Positions 45,251 to 52,753 of a stretch of 64,000 nucleotides of DNA are shown in pieces. Position 1 is the first letter of the stretch. Each line of letters opens with the position of its first letter. The notes beneath the pieces are model-generated. The model was not told the origin of the DNA. It saw only the letters and a list, made by a program, of their open reading frames with translations, and searched no databases. Position numbers and translations under genes: made by a program. The stretch spans positions 52,501 to 116,500 of the IMG/VR virus record IMGVR_UViG_3300027782_000044, one strand, 5' to 3'. The stretch comes from a virus.

Positions 45251-45555
45251 TTTGTTGGTTTCCCTTCAAGTTCTACTCGAACACCATAAGACTCAAGTAG
45301 TTTTTTAACCTTTGTAACATAATCAATAACTTTTTCTTTTTCTACCCCGTCAAACTGAATGAAGTTATCCTCATACAATCTTAATGCCAGAAAGTCTGGA
45401 TACTTTACTATATCCATTAAAAGAAACATGGGCTTCTTTAGTTCCCATACCCTTTTTTTCATTTCTTCTGTGTAGAACACTGGCTTATTTGGTTCACCAG
45501 TCCACTGGTTCATTCCATATTTAAAGTGTTTGTTGTCATATACATTAGATACCAT
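45247..45555 (-). CDS. Protein of unknown function
   Basis: A protein of 102 residues (MVSNVYDNKHFKYGMNQWTG), alpha/beta, with LRLYEDNFIQFDGVEKEKVI. Overlaps the WhiB gene by 11 bases, so it may work with it. No family is recognised. Confidence 0.7.
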   Translation of the reverse strand: MVSNVYDNKHFKYGMNQWTGEPNKPVFYTEEMKKRVWELKKPMFLLMDIVKYPDFLALRLYEDNFIQFDGVEKEKVIDYVTKVKKLLESYGVRVELEGKPTN

Positions 45556-45856
45556 GCTTCACCTTTAGTTGCTTCCATACTTCTTTAGTTTTGTGCACAT
45601 TCTTTATCTTATCAACAAGCCCAGAAGAAAGAAATACCCCGCCCCAAACTCCGTATTCATCTTGCTCTACTCCAGATTTGTAGCACATGCTGATAACTGG
45701 GCATGACAAGCAACATTGATCAATTGCATTAGCCATTTGAACATCTGACTCATACTTATCAAAGAATAAATTTGTGTCCATGCCATTGCATGCTGCTAAA
45801 TCCCACCATCTTATAGAATCTTGGTCTGAATTTAATTTATTTAAAATGTCTGACAT
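45545..45856 (-). CDS. WhiB-family Fe-S transcription regulator
   Basis: A protein of 103 residues. C23, C49, C52 and C58 (ACNGMD, CCLSCPVISMC) are the four 4Fe-4S ligands, followed by the GVWGG turn and a basic C-terminal helix (VWKQLKVKHGI). WhiB proteins are restricted to actinobacteria and their phages and act with the primary sigma factor. This copy probably reprogrammes host or phage transcription in response to redox state. Confidence 0.87.
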   Translation of the reverse strand: MSDILNKLNSDQDSIRWWDLAACNGMDTNLFFDKYESDVQMANAIDQCCLSCPVISMCYKSGVEQDEYGVWGGVFLSSGLVDKIKNVHKTKEVWKQLKVKHGI

Positions 45857-46058
45857 GTTTTAGCGGAATTGACCATATACCTTTGGAATTAACTGGAAAC
45901 TCATTTGCGATTCCCCAGGAATTATTTCTATAAATACCCTTGAGATTAAAATACCCGCTACTATTTTTTTCCCACGCTATTAAATTATAGTTGTTCCAGT
46001 AAAAATTATCTGATCTTTTAATCAGAATTTCTACGCCTCGCTCTGTTAAGTTTAGCAT
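45837..46058 (-). CDS. Small protein of unknown function
   Basis: A protein of 73 residues (MLNLTERGVEILIKRSDNFY), aromatic-rich and beta-predicted. It has a promoter of its own and overlaps the WhiB gene start. Confidence 0.65.
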   Translation of the reverse strand: MLNLTERGVEILIKRSDNFYWNNYNLIAWEKNSSGYFNLKGIYRNNSWGIANEFPVNSKGIWSIPLKHVRHFK

Positions 46059-46081
46059 ATTTAAATTGCCTTATCTATACA

Positions 46082-46111
46082 ATTATACATTACGACAGCA
46101 AGAGAAGTCAA
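46082..46111 (-). promoter_or_regulatory. Sigma-70 promoter upstream of the WhiB operon
   Basis: Minus strand TTGACT (46111-46106), 18-base spacer, TATAAT (46087-46082), preceded by ATG as an extended -10 (TG). The first gene starts at 46058. Confidence 0.75.
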
Positions 46112-46112
46112 G

Positions 46113-46259
46113 CTATTTTTTCTCTTTTATACTCGCAATTTTTACTGATTGAACCTCTTCATCAGTACCAAATATTTCATTAACATAGTCTCTGGCATCA
46201 TCTTCATTAAAAGCTTCAATGACTGCTGTTATCTCTATCTTAATAGAATATTTATTCAT
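46113..46259 (-). CDS. Small protein of unknown function
   Basis: A protein of 48 residues (MNKYSIKIEITAVIEAFNED), a beta-alpha-beta-like mini fold. TAATG overlap with the endolysin gene. Function unknown. Confidence 0.6.
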   Translation of the reverse strand: MNKYSIKIEITAVIEAFNEDDARDYVNEIFGTDEEVQSVKIASIKEKK

Positions 46260-46828
46260 TACTTCCCGCAGGTAGGACAAACTTTTGTCTTAGGCTTAGT
46301 AGCCTTTTTTTCTTCTGGCTTTGCTGCTGCCCCAAACTTTGGACGACCAAATCCTACTATAGAAATCATTACTCCAGCTTTATTTTTCTTGTATGCACGA
46401 AGCTGTTTGCAAACTTCTCCGCCATTTCTTTGGCTTCCAGACTTCTTTGAGGATGTGTTTCCTTCTATACACCAAACAGTTCCATCTTCATTATCTTTAA
46501 CAACAATTCCTACGTGAGATACTCTATCAACACCATCTGATGGAAAATCAAAGTAGGCGATATCGCCTGGCTCTGGATCTGCAATGTCTCCATCAATCCA
46601 CGAACCTGCTTTTTTAAATGCTGTTACTCCTGCTGGAGTGTAAACTGTATTAGGAATTTTTACGGACGCTTCGTTCCCGCACCAATTTACGAAACTTCCG
46701 CACCATGGTTGGAAGTTAGCTTTAGTGTAAGCACCGTACTTAGTTTCGTTATCCTTTGGACCTTCGATGGTCCCAATCTCTGCAGTAGCAACTTCAATTA
46801 AACGTGCTGCTGTACCTTGTTCTGCCAT
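46259..46828 (-). CDS. Endolysin with CHAP domain
   Basis: A protein of 189 residues from the ATG at 46828 (MAEQGTAARLIEVATAEIGT), which overlaps the upstream stop. CHAP catalytic residues: C43 in QPWCGSFVNWC, H105 in SHVGIV, and N124 in EGNTSS. The C-terminal tail is Lys-rich with CPTCGK, a small zinc knuckle. It would cleave peptide cross-links of peptidoglycan. The next upstream gene encodes a two-helix membrane protein, as in a holin-endolysin pair. Confidence 0.85.
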   Translation of the reverse strand: MAEQGTAARLIEVATAEIGTIEGPKDNETKYGAYTKANFQPWCGSFVNWCGNEASVKIPNTVYTPAGVTAFKKAGSWIDGDIADPEPGDIAYFDFPSDGVDRVSHVGIVVKDNEDGTVWCIEGNTSSKKSGSQRNGGEVCKQLRAYKKNKAGVMISIVGFGRPKFGAAAKPEEKKATKPKTKVCPTCGK

Positions 46829-47238
46829 TAGTCTTTGTCCCAATCTGTGTCAACTGGCTGCTCTTCTGGCATTTGTCCATCTGGCTTAGCTGCCAAGCGA
46901 GCTGCAGTTGCATCAATTTCTGCTTCTAATTTTTTATCTGCCTGTGTATTTTTTGCATCTACTTCTTTATTTTGTATCTGTGCTGCCATAATATCTTTAG
47001 CGCCTGAGTTACCAATTAGAATTCCTGCAAGTGTTCCTGTAATAAATGTTGCAATGCTACCTAGAACATTGAAGAACATTTTGTCATTTTCTGACTGAGC
47101 TCCAATAGGTTGTGTTACAAACAACAGCCCATAGATAATTCCAAGAGCTGTCATAAAAAGAATACTTCCAAGAGTTATTCCTAGAATAAACTTTAATCGA
47201 GCATCTAAATCTGCGGGCGTTAGTTTTTGTTTAGCCAT
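46828..47238 (-). CDS. Two-helix membrane protein, probable holin
   Basis: A protein of 136 residues with hydrophobic helices around residues 17-40 (FILGITLGSILFMTALGI) and 58-78 (LGSIATFITGTLAGILIG) and a long charged C-terminal tail. Position next to the endolysin suggests a holin. The tail is acidic and coiled, unlike the smallest holins. Confidence 0.7.
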   Translation of the reverse strand: MAKQKLTPADLDARLKFILGITLGSILFMTALGIIYGLLFVTQPIGAQSENDKMFFNVLGSIATFITGTLAGILIGNSGAKDIMAAQIQNKEVDAKNTQADKKLEAEIDATAARLAAKPDGQMPEEQPVDTDWDKD

Positions 47239-47452
47239 TTGTTATTTCCTGTTCTGGTGTGTTAGGTGTAATTTTTATTACATCTTCTGTGCAAGTCTGC
47301 GTAGCTTCGCATTCTGGAGGATTACATTCTGCAATTTCCCAATTTTTAGGATCTTGGCATGGATATCGGTATCTATTTAAAGAGTCTGGTGAACATGCAC
47401 TTAATGATATCATTAGTAAGCTTGCTAAAGCAATATAAAATATTTTCCTCAT
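47231..47452 (-). CDS. Small lipoprotein
   Basis: A protein of 73 residues from the ATG at 47452 (MRKIFYIALASLLMISLSAC); LSAC is a lipobox. Five further cysteines follow (CQDP, CNPPEC, CEATQTC). The ATG is 6 bases after TATAAT and no ribosome site intervenes, so it may be leaderless; a GTG at 47467 is in frame. In the lysis region, possibly a spanin-like or superinfection-exclusion lipoprotein. Confidence 0.65.
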   Translation of the reverse strand: MRKIFYIALASLLMISLSACSPDSLNRYRYPCQDPKNWEIAECNPPECEATQTCTEDVIKITPNTPEQEITNG

Positions 47453-47466
47453 AGTACAATTATACA

Positions 47467-47697
47467 CTATTTATCGTCTTTTCTAAGTGGTATAGTTATT
47501 AGCCAAATTACAGTAGTTATTAATACTGCAATTCCAACAATATCTCTAGCTGAGCCCGTCAAAGTTAGCCATGCGATAAAGAAGCCTAGGAGGGTGAATG
47601 CCTGGGCAATTAGCTCCATTCCCGCGTCTTTAAACCATTTAGCCAAGCCCTTAATTGCCTTGCCTATAAGATTAAACATCTTTTTGATTATCTTCAT
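47467..47697 (-). CDS. Small membrane protein
   Basis: A protein of 76 residues: an N-terminal amphipathic basic helix (IKKMFNLIGKAIKGLAKWFK) then two membrane helices (AFTLLGFFIAWLTL, IVGIAVLITTVIWLITI). May be a second holin or antiholin. ATGA overlap with the large upstream gene. Confidence 0.65.
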   Translation of the reverse strand: MKIIKKMFNLIGKAIKGLAKWFKDAGMELIAQAFTLLGFFIAWLTLTGSARDIVGIAVLITTVIWLITIPLRKDDK

Positions 47698-49862
47698 TTG
47701 TTCCTCCTTATGACTGCCCCTGCAATTTGTGATACGATGATCACTGGGACAATTACTTCTTGCGCTTTTTCTCTCTGATCATCTGTCATGTCCATACCTA
47801 ATTCAGAGAAATTAGATAGTAGTTCTACTGGGTCCACCGCAAATACAGTTCCAAGCGGGTCTGCCAAGAATGCTTCTGCTTGCACTTCTGTTGTTGCATC
47901 TGCTAATGTAAATGGCATTGGGGTATCTCCTGCATCCACCGCTCTTTCTGCAAACTCAACAAATGCTTCTGCAACTGCAGGATCTGATTTCATTGCCTCT
48001 GCGACCTTTGCGACTTCTGCTGTAGAAATACCAAGGTCTGCTGCAACTTCAGCCTTTGCCTCTTGTGTTAAAGACTTAAGTGTTTGGCTAACTGCTGCTG
48101 TTTGCTCAACAGAAAGTTTAACTAATTTATTGTCCTTGCTTGTAAGGTTTGCTATAACTCCAGAAAGATCTTCTGAATTTCCTGTACCCTTTTGTGGGAT
48201 AAGTGCTGCCAATTCTGCATCCTTAATTACTGGATCAATATTTTCTGCTGGCTTGAAGTCTGGTCTTGGAAGTGGTTTAGGCTCTGGAGAAGGCTCAACA
48301 GGAGGCTCTGGAGAAGGCTCTGGCTTTGGTTCAGGACTTGGGGAAGGGGTAGGTTTAGGCTCTTCTGGCTTTGGCTTATCTGTTGGTTCTGGCTTTGGCT
48401 TATCGGTAGGCTCTGGCTTTGGCTTATCTGTTGGTTCTGGCTTAGGCTCAGGCTCTGTGGGCTTTGGACCTGGCTGTGTAGGCTTTGGTCCTGGTTCTTC
48501 TGTAGCAGTATTGTTAGTTGGCTTAGGCTCAGGCTTATCTGTTGGTGGGGGAGAAGGTTTTGGCTTTTCTGGTTCAGCAGTTGGCTTTGTGGAAGGTTCT
48601 GGTTTTGGTTGGTTTGCTGCAGCATTGGCTGCTGCTTGAGCAATTGCTCTTTGAATTTCTCTTTGTGATTGTTCATCATAGTAACGCCATGCGTCATCAA
48701 TGGCGCTATTCACATCAAGGACTGCGTTGTTAAAATTGGATATGGAATTATTTTTTTCAGATAAAGCGTCTTCTGTATCGTTAACAGCATTTTCATACTC
48801 AGATGTTTTATTGGTTAACTCCTGATTATATGAATTTAATGTTGCAACTTCTTGATTATATACATTTAGTTTATCATTATATTCCTGCTGTGCTGATTGC
48901 TTTGCACCTAGTGCTGCTTGATACTCAGCAGTCTGTGTTGCAGTTGGTCCAGATCCAGAAGAAAATGTGTTTAAATTACAACTAAAGTTTTGTCCCCACA
49001 CTCTTGGATTTCCAGCATAGTCACAACCTGCTCCAGTCCATCCTCCAGGAATTCCCCATCCAAGATGATAGGATCCTGGCCCTCCACCGTTGTACCACCA
49101 AATCTCTACATCAAAAACTTTATCGCTTGTTACATCATATACAGGAGAATAAGCACTCCAAGTTGTTCCTTGCTCCCGCCAATTATTAATCGCAAGTTCT
49201 CCATCAATGTACATTCTAAAACCATCATCTGTATATCCTGCAAAGTATGCCTGTGTAAACCATGAAGGAACTGTTATCTGTCCAGTAAATTTAACAATAA
49301 AATTCTGATACCGATTTCCACAAACTGGCAGTTGCATATAGTTTGAATTCCATGTACCACTACATAGCAATTGATCTGTGGCTGCTTGCCCATTAACTCT
49401 AATCAGGCTATAAACATCGTATTGTAGTCCTGCCACACCAGAATTATTTAAGGCTTGTTGGGCTGTTTGTAGATTAATGTTGGCTATACTAAGGGCATCG
49501 TAGGCATTATCTCTATGTTCAAGGGCTAGGGCTACTGTTGCTGTCTGTCCGTCTACATTTGACTGGGCAAGATCCATATCTTCTAAAGATATTTCTTCTG
49601 CATCTACTGCATCTTCGTAGGCTTCATAGGCAGCATCTCTAACATCCCGCAGATTTTTAGCATACATAAACTTATTTTCTGCTATGTCAATCATATTAAT
49701 TAGACCGTCTTTATAGTCTAGCTTATCTACGGCTGAATTTAAATTTTCAATCTTTTTTGCGGCTATTGTTAGGGGATCATCAGAATACGCGGGGGACATA
49801 AAAAGCCATCCAAATGCAAGCATTGTGGCTGCTGTTATTCTAAATAACTTATTCCTTGTCAA
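47694..49862 (-). CDS. Large secreted protein with PA14-like domain and Pro-rich linker
   Basis: A protein of 722 residues with a TTG start. Signal peptide in residues 1-27 (ITAATMLAFGWLFMSPAYS). Residues about 30-125 are coiled coil. A PA14-like beta domain follows (WFTQAYFAGYTDDGFRMYID; GPGSYHLGWGIPGG), of the kind that binds carbohydrate. After more coiled coil comes a long Pro/Lys/Glu repeat (KPEPTDKPKPEPTDKPKP), and then a helical domain ending in a hydrophobic VIVPVIIVSQIAGAVI and RRNK, a probable membrane anchor. It looks like a surface-displayed protein rather than a virion part, but this is not settled. Confidence 0.72.
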   Translation of the reverse strand: MTRNKLFRITAATMLAFGWLFMSPAYSDDPLTIAAKKIENLNSAVDKLDYKDGLINMIDIAENKFMYAKNLRDVRDAAYEAYEDAVDAEEISLEDMDLAQSNVDGQTATVALALEHRDNAYDALSIANINLQTAQQALNNSGVAGLQYDVYSLIRVNGQAATDQLLCSGTWNSNYMQLPVCGNRYQNFIVKFTGQITVPSWFTQAYFAGYTDDGFRMYIDGELAINNWREQGTTWSAYSPVYDVTSDKVFDVEIWWYNGGGPGSYHLGWGIPGGWTGAGCDYAGNPRVWGQNFSCNLNTFSSGSGPTATQTAEYQAALGAKQSAQQEYNDKLNVYNQEVATLNSYNQELTNKTSEYENAVNDTEDALSEKNNSISNFNNAVLDVNSAIDDAWRYYDEQSQREIQRAIAQAAANAAANQPKPEPSTKPTAEPEKPKPSPPPTDKPEPKPTNNTATEEPGPKPTQPGPKPTEPEPKPEPTDKPKPEPTDKPKPEPTDKPKPEEPKPTPSPSPEPKPEPSPEPPVEPSPEPKPLPRPDFKPAENIDPVIKDAELAALIPQKGTGNSEDLSGVIANLTSKDNKLVKLSVEQTAAVSQTLKSLTQEAKAEVAADLGISTAEVAKVAEAMKSDPAVAEAFVEFAERAVDAGDTPMPFTLADATTEVQAEAFLADPLGTVFAVDPVELLSNFSELGMDMTDDQREKAQEVIVPVIIVSQIAGAVIRRNK
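48340..48450. repeat. Pro/Lys/Glu-coding tandem repeats
   Basis: Three near-identical 36-bp units on the minus strand encoding KPEPTDKPKPEP blocks. Confidence 0.75.
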
Positions 49863-49875
49863 GTAGGGCCCCTAA

Positions 49876-49904
49876 GTAAACAATATGTTTACATAGTAAT
49901 TATA
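49876..49904 (-). promoter_or_regulatory. Extended -10 promoter with downstream operator-like palindrome
   Basis: Minus strand TGG-TATAAT (49907-49899) overlaps the end of the FmdB gene region; the inverted repeat GTAAACATATTGTTTAC (49876-49892) begins 6 bases past the -10 box, where a repressor could block the start of the large secreted-protein gene. Confidence 0.55.
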
Positions 49905-49912
49905 CCACTTAG

Positions 49913-50101
49913 CTATTTAGGATTATCTGTTTTATAAAAGCCATTACCCTTAAATTGCACACCAACTGTAGTAAAAAATCGTGTCATTTTAGACTCACAT
50001 TCTACGCATGTATAACCAGGGTCATCTTCAGTCATTGATCTGTGTACTGACATTTTTGGATGTGCATCATCATATGAACATTTATATTCGTATACTGGCA
50101 T
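49913..50101 (-). CDS. FmdB-family zinc-ribbon protein
   Basis: A protein of 62 residues (MPVYEYKCSYDDAHPKMSVH). MPVYEYKC, YTCVECESK and VGVQFKGNGFYKTDN are the FmdB pattern, with one Cys of the first CxxC replaced. Small regulatory-type zinc ribbon; function unclear. Overlaps the nuclease stop. Confidence 0.85.
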   Translation of the reverse strand: MPVYEYKCSYDDAHPKMSVHRSMTEDDPGYTCVECESKMTRFFTTVGVQFKGNGFYKTDNPK

Positions 50102-50508
50102 TACTTACCGCTTTTTTTCCTCGCCTTAGCTAAGGCGTCAAAGTCTTTAATTTTTGTTTCTCCCATATAGCCCCATGCATGTCCGTCTTCAATCATCTTT
50201 TGATTAATAGATTTATCTGATCCGTCCAAGAAAACCCAACCTAAAATGCGACCATATTTTTCTGATGAGTCCATTTTTTCTGTTTTAATAACAACAGTTT
50301 TGGCTGAGTCAATTGCATTCTTAAGGTAAGCCTTTGCTTCAAGGCCTAGTGCCTTCTCCATCTTGTCTGCTGTGCGGCTTTCTGGAGTGTCTATCCCAGC
50401 CAATCGTACTCTTGAGCTAAACGATATATCAAACCCAAGATCGATATCAACATCAATTGTATCTCCGTCTACAACTTTACTTACTTTCTTTACATAATAT
50501 TCAAACAT
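50101..50508 (-). CDS. Thermonuclease-like (SNase) protein
   Basis: A protein of 135 residues from the ATG at 50508 (GGGGGAG upstream, TAATG overlap). VVDGDTIDVDIDLGF, RVRLAGIDTPESR and EKYGRILGWVF are the staphylococcal-nuclease signatures, including the catalytic Asp, Arg and Glu positions. There is no signal peptide, so it would act inside the cell, possibly on host nucleic acid. Confidence 0.83.
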   Translation of the reverse strand: MFEYYVKKVSKVVDGDTIDVDIDLGFDISFSSRVRLAGIDTPESRTADKMEKALGLEAKAYLKNAIDSAKTVVIKTEKMDSSEKYGRILGWVFLDGSDKSINQKMIEDGHAWGYMGETKIKDFDALAKARKKSGK

Positions 50509-50711
50509 TATTTTCTCCCCCATTTAATTTTATTCCAACCACGCTCATGGAAGTAATAAAGAATTGTTTTTGTAAATACCTCAAAACTTGCGATTGCTCC
50601 AGCCGTAACTGGCTCTTTGGTTATTGCCCAAGATATTACAAAGGTGTCTGCTGTACCAATGATACGCCAAGTAATTGCTTTTAATGCTGATCTTTGTTTA
50701 CTTACGTTCAT
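50508..50711 (-). CDS. DUF2061 membrane protein
   Basis: A protein of 67 residues (MNVSKQRSALKAITWRIIGT). KAITWRIIGTADTFVISW and TKTILYYFHERGWNKIKWG are diagnostic for DUF2061. Paralogue of 39435-39650. Function unknown. Confidence 0.83.
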   Translation of the reverse strand: MNVSKQRSALKAITWRIIGTADTFVISWAITKEPVTAGAIASFEVFTKTILYYFHERGWNKIKWGRK

Positions 50712-50820
50712 CTTTATCCTCAGAAAAAAGTCTTTCTTCTGCTTCGTTCATTGCCTTTCCAGCATTTTCTAATTGTTTAAAGACCCATTTCCCTACGTTT
50801 TTCAGTTGCTGAAATAGCAT
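50698..50820 (-). CDS. Small overlapping protein
   Basis: A 40-residue frame (MLFQQLKNVGKWVFKQLENA), amphipathic helix followed by an acidic end. It overlaps the 3' end of the kinase-nucleotidyltransferase gene by 44 bases in another frame and the DUF2061 start by 14. Confidence 0.5.
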   Translation of the reverse strand: MLFQQLKNVGKWVFKQLENAGKAMNEAEERLFSEDKDERK

Positions 50821-51538
50821 GAATCGTTGCCCCCAAATCTACTTGTTCAATCTTGTATCCTACATCACGACCATACACAATGTTAGTAATGTTGGGTAGT
50901 CTTAATACTAATGCTCCATCCATAAATTCATCTTTAGCAATATACTCTTTAACCTGATCGAACTTAAGCGGATCTTTTTCACTTGTGTTGTATGTATTAC
51001 GGACTCCAAGCAGAACCTGATCTGTTCTTTTGCCCGCCTCTTTGTATAAAGCGTGGTGACCCTCATGCCATGGCTGGTATCTTCCAAGCATTAGAGTTGT
51101 TGGTGCAGACCAGTCATGCAGATTAAAATATTTAATTATTACAGTTGCTTTTTGTTCAGCAGATAGCCTATGATCTTCAAATGTTGAATCAAATTCTGTT
51201 GGTCGCTCAAACATTTTGTTTGTGTCTTCAAAGCGGCCCTCTTCAATTGTATCCATAAAAATAAGAATGTCTGGCTTTCCGAATGCTGCACGTGTAAGCT
51301 CTGTTGGGCAAACAAAATCAACAATGACTGGAGCAACACCTTGTTTAGATATCAATCTGGCCATCTCGCCCATGCGTCTTGCTTGCTCTAATCTATCTTC
51401 TGGTGTGAACCCTAGGTCGGAGTTTACTGTAGCACGAACCTCGTCTGCATTAAGATGAATAGCGTTAATTCTTTCTTTCAAAGCCTTTGCAAGTTCTGTT
51501 TTGCCAGATCCTGGTAGACCAATTATTTGTATAATCAT
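50777..51538 (-). CDS. APS-kinase-like/nucleotidyltransferase fusion
   Basis: A protein of 253 residues from the ATG at 51538. Residues 1-135 match APS kinase: P-loop GLPGSGKT (7-14), ADEVRATVNSDLGFTPEDRL and the following ARRMGEMARL. Residues 145-253 are an HxGH-type nucleotidyltransferase: PWHEGHHAL (H158, H161), YGRD (222-225) and ISATEKR. The pairing recalls bifunctional PAPS synthetases (ATP sulfurylase plus APS kinase), though an NMN-type adenylyltransferase cannot be excluded. It lies 20 bases downstream of a sulfotransferase gene, so supply of PAPS is the attractive hypothesis. Confidence 0.75.
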   Translation of the reverse strand: MIIQIIGLPGSGKTELAKALKERINAIHLNADEVRATVNSDLGFTPEDRLEQARRMGEMARLISKQGVAPVIVDFVCPTELTRAAFGKPDILIFMDTIEEGRFEDTNKMFERPTEFDSTFEDHRLSAEQKATVIIKYFNLHDWSAPTTLMLGRYQPWHEGHHALYKEAGKRTDQVLLGVRNTYNTSEKDPLKFDQVKEYIAKDEFMDGALVLRLPNITNIVYGRDVGYKIEQVDLGATIHAISATEKRREMGL

Positions 51539-51557
51539 GGTGTTCCTTTCCACTAAA

Positions 51558-52196
51558 CTATAGTACCATAGGGCTGGGAGCATAGTCAAACTTATTTATT
51601 TCCCAAGACCAGTCTTTATATATCTCTTCAATATGTCTTGGTTTAAAAATATCTACGGGCTTAATGTCTTTAGGCTTGTACATTTTTTCTTTGGCATTAA
51701 TTACTATTGAGTCTATGCCCACATCATTTAATGTCTTGTTAATTTGATCTAGGCCATTCTCATACTTATATACATTTTTTGCCATCACTACGTCATCTTT
51801 TGCATATATATTCCTTGACTTGTGGCTAGTAATCTTATTTAGTATAGTCTTATTACTAAAGTATTTATCTACATCTGATTCAGATGGACTATCTATACCG
51901 CTCCAAGAAAATGACATATACATATGAGATAAAACTACATCGAATGGGTTTCTTACAAAAACAACGGACTCCGCTTTATCAAGAACCTCCTTGCCCAACA
52001 GACCCTCAAGCTCAATGTAAGTGATATGATTATGAAAGTTATTAAAGTTCCTTGGCTTATGCAATAAATTTTCTGGATAAATTGGTGTAACAATTGCAGA
52101 ATCATCTAAAACTTGTGATAGCTCAACCTCTAGGGATGTGCTACCAACTTTATAATTTTTTAATAGCAAAAAGTTATGCTTTGCTGAATAGATCAT
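51558..52196 (-). CDS. Sulfotransferase-family protein (cassette 2)
   Basis: A protein of 212 residues. The 5'-phosphosulfate loop is NYKVGSTSLEVEL (residues 14-26) and the 3'-phosphate motif VVFVRNPFDVVLSHMY (78-93). It overlaps the hydroxylase gene by ATGA and is followed by the APS-kinase-like gene, whose TGG-TACTAT extended -10 (51568-51560) lies in its last codons. Overall order hydroxylase-sulfotransferase-kinase. Confidence 0.78.
   Translation of the reverse strand: MIYSAKHNFLLLKNYKVGSTSLEVELSQVLDDSAIVTPIYPENLLHKPRNFNNFHNHITYIELEGLLGKEVLDKAESVVFVRNPFDVVLSHMYMSFSWSGIDSPSESDVDKYFSNKTILNKITSHKSRNIYAKDDVVMAKNVYKYENGLDQINKTLNDVGIDSIVINAKEKMYKPKDIKPVDIFKPRHIEEIYKDWSWEINKFDYAPSPMVL
51560..51568 (-). 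promoter_or_regulatory. Extended -10 promoter candidate for the APS-kinase-like gene
   Basis: Minus strand TGG-TACTAT (51568-51560), 21 bases before the ATG, with GGAAAGGA between. Confidence 0.45.
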
Positions 52197-52753
52197 TTAA
52201 TAAACTTGTTAGGCAATATATCTAGCAAAAGATGAATTCGCTCTGTGCTTCCATTGTTTTCTACGCTATGCAGGAGGCTGTTATTTATTTCCCAACATTC
52301 TCCCACCTTCATGTTTTTGCTTTCTTTATTAACAAAGAAAAGTACATCTTCATTTGTTGTTATTGGAATGTGGTGCCTTCTAACTGCCCCCAAATAGTCC
52401 ATTTTATCCGTATGCTCTCCAACATTTTTATTTCCAGGAAGCTTAATAAAAAGACATTTGCCAACCCTACCATCATGAATTAACTCAAGACTTTTAACAA
52501 TTGGAGAAACAAGATCAATCATAACTGACTGACTATCATTTATTTTTAAAGCATATTTATTGCCGAGGAACCAGTTAGTTGTATGGTCATAAATAAATAT
52601 AGAGTTGGTTTCTTTATGCACTTCGTATGACATTTGTCTTTCTTTGTCTACAAACCACTCATCGGAATATTGCAATATGTGATCTGATATTTTTGATACG
52701 TCGAACTTCCCGTGAAACTTATAGTTAAATGGCTCATCTATTTTGCTAATCAT
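52193..52753 (-). CDS. Aspartyl/prolyl beta-hydroxylase-like 2OG oxygenase (cassette 2)
   Basis: A protein of 186 residues, paralogous to 34591-35217. HTDKMDYLGAVRRHHIPI (H114, D116), GECWEINNSLLHSVEN (H162) and STERIHLLLD (R172) supply the iron and 2-oxoglutarate sites. It overlaps genes on both sides by ATGA, so hydroxylase and sulfotransferase are expressed together. Confidence 0.82.
   Translation of the reverse strand: MISKIDEPFNYKFHGKFDVSKISDHILQYSDEWFVDKERQMSYEVHKETNSIFIYDHTTNWFLGNKYALKINDSQSVMIDLVSPIVKSLELIHDGRVGKCLFIKLPGNKNVGEHTDKMDYLGAVRRHHIPITTNEDVLFFVNKESKNMKVGECWEINNSLLHSVENNGSTERIHLLLDILPNKFIK

Noticed and set aside
48227-48700. Gln/Leu/Ser-rich frame opposite or offset to the Pro-rich gene
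   Set aside because: Alternate frame of the Pro/Lys/Glu repeat; composition is typical of shadow frames.
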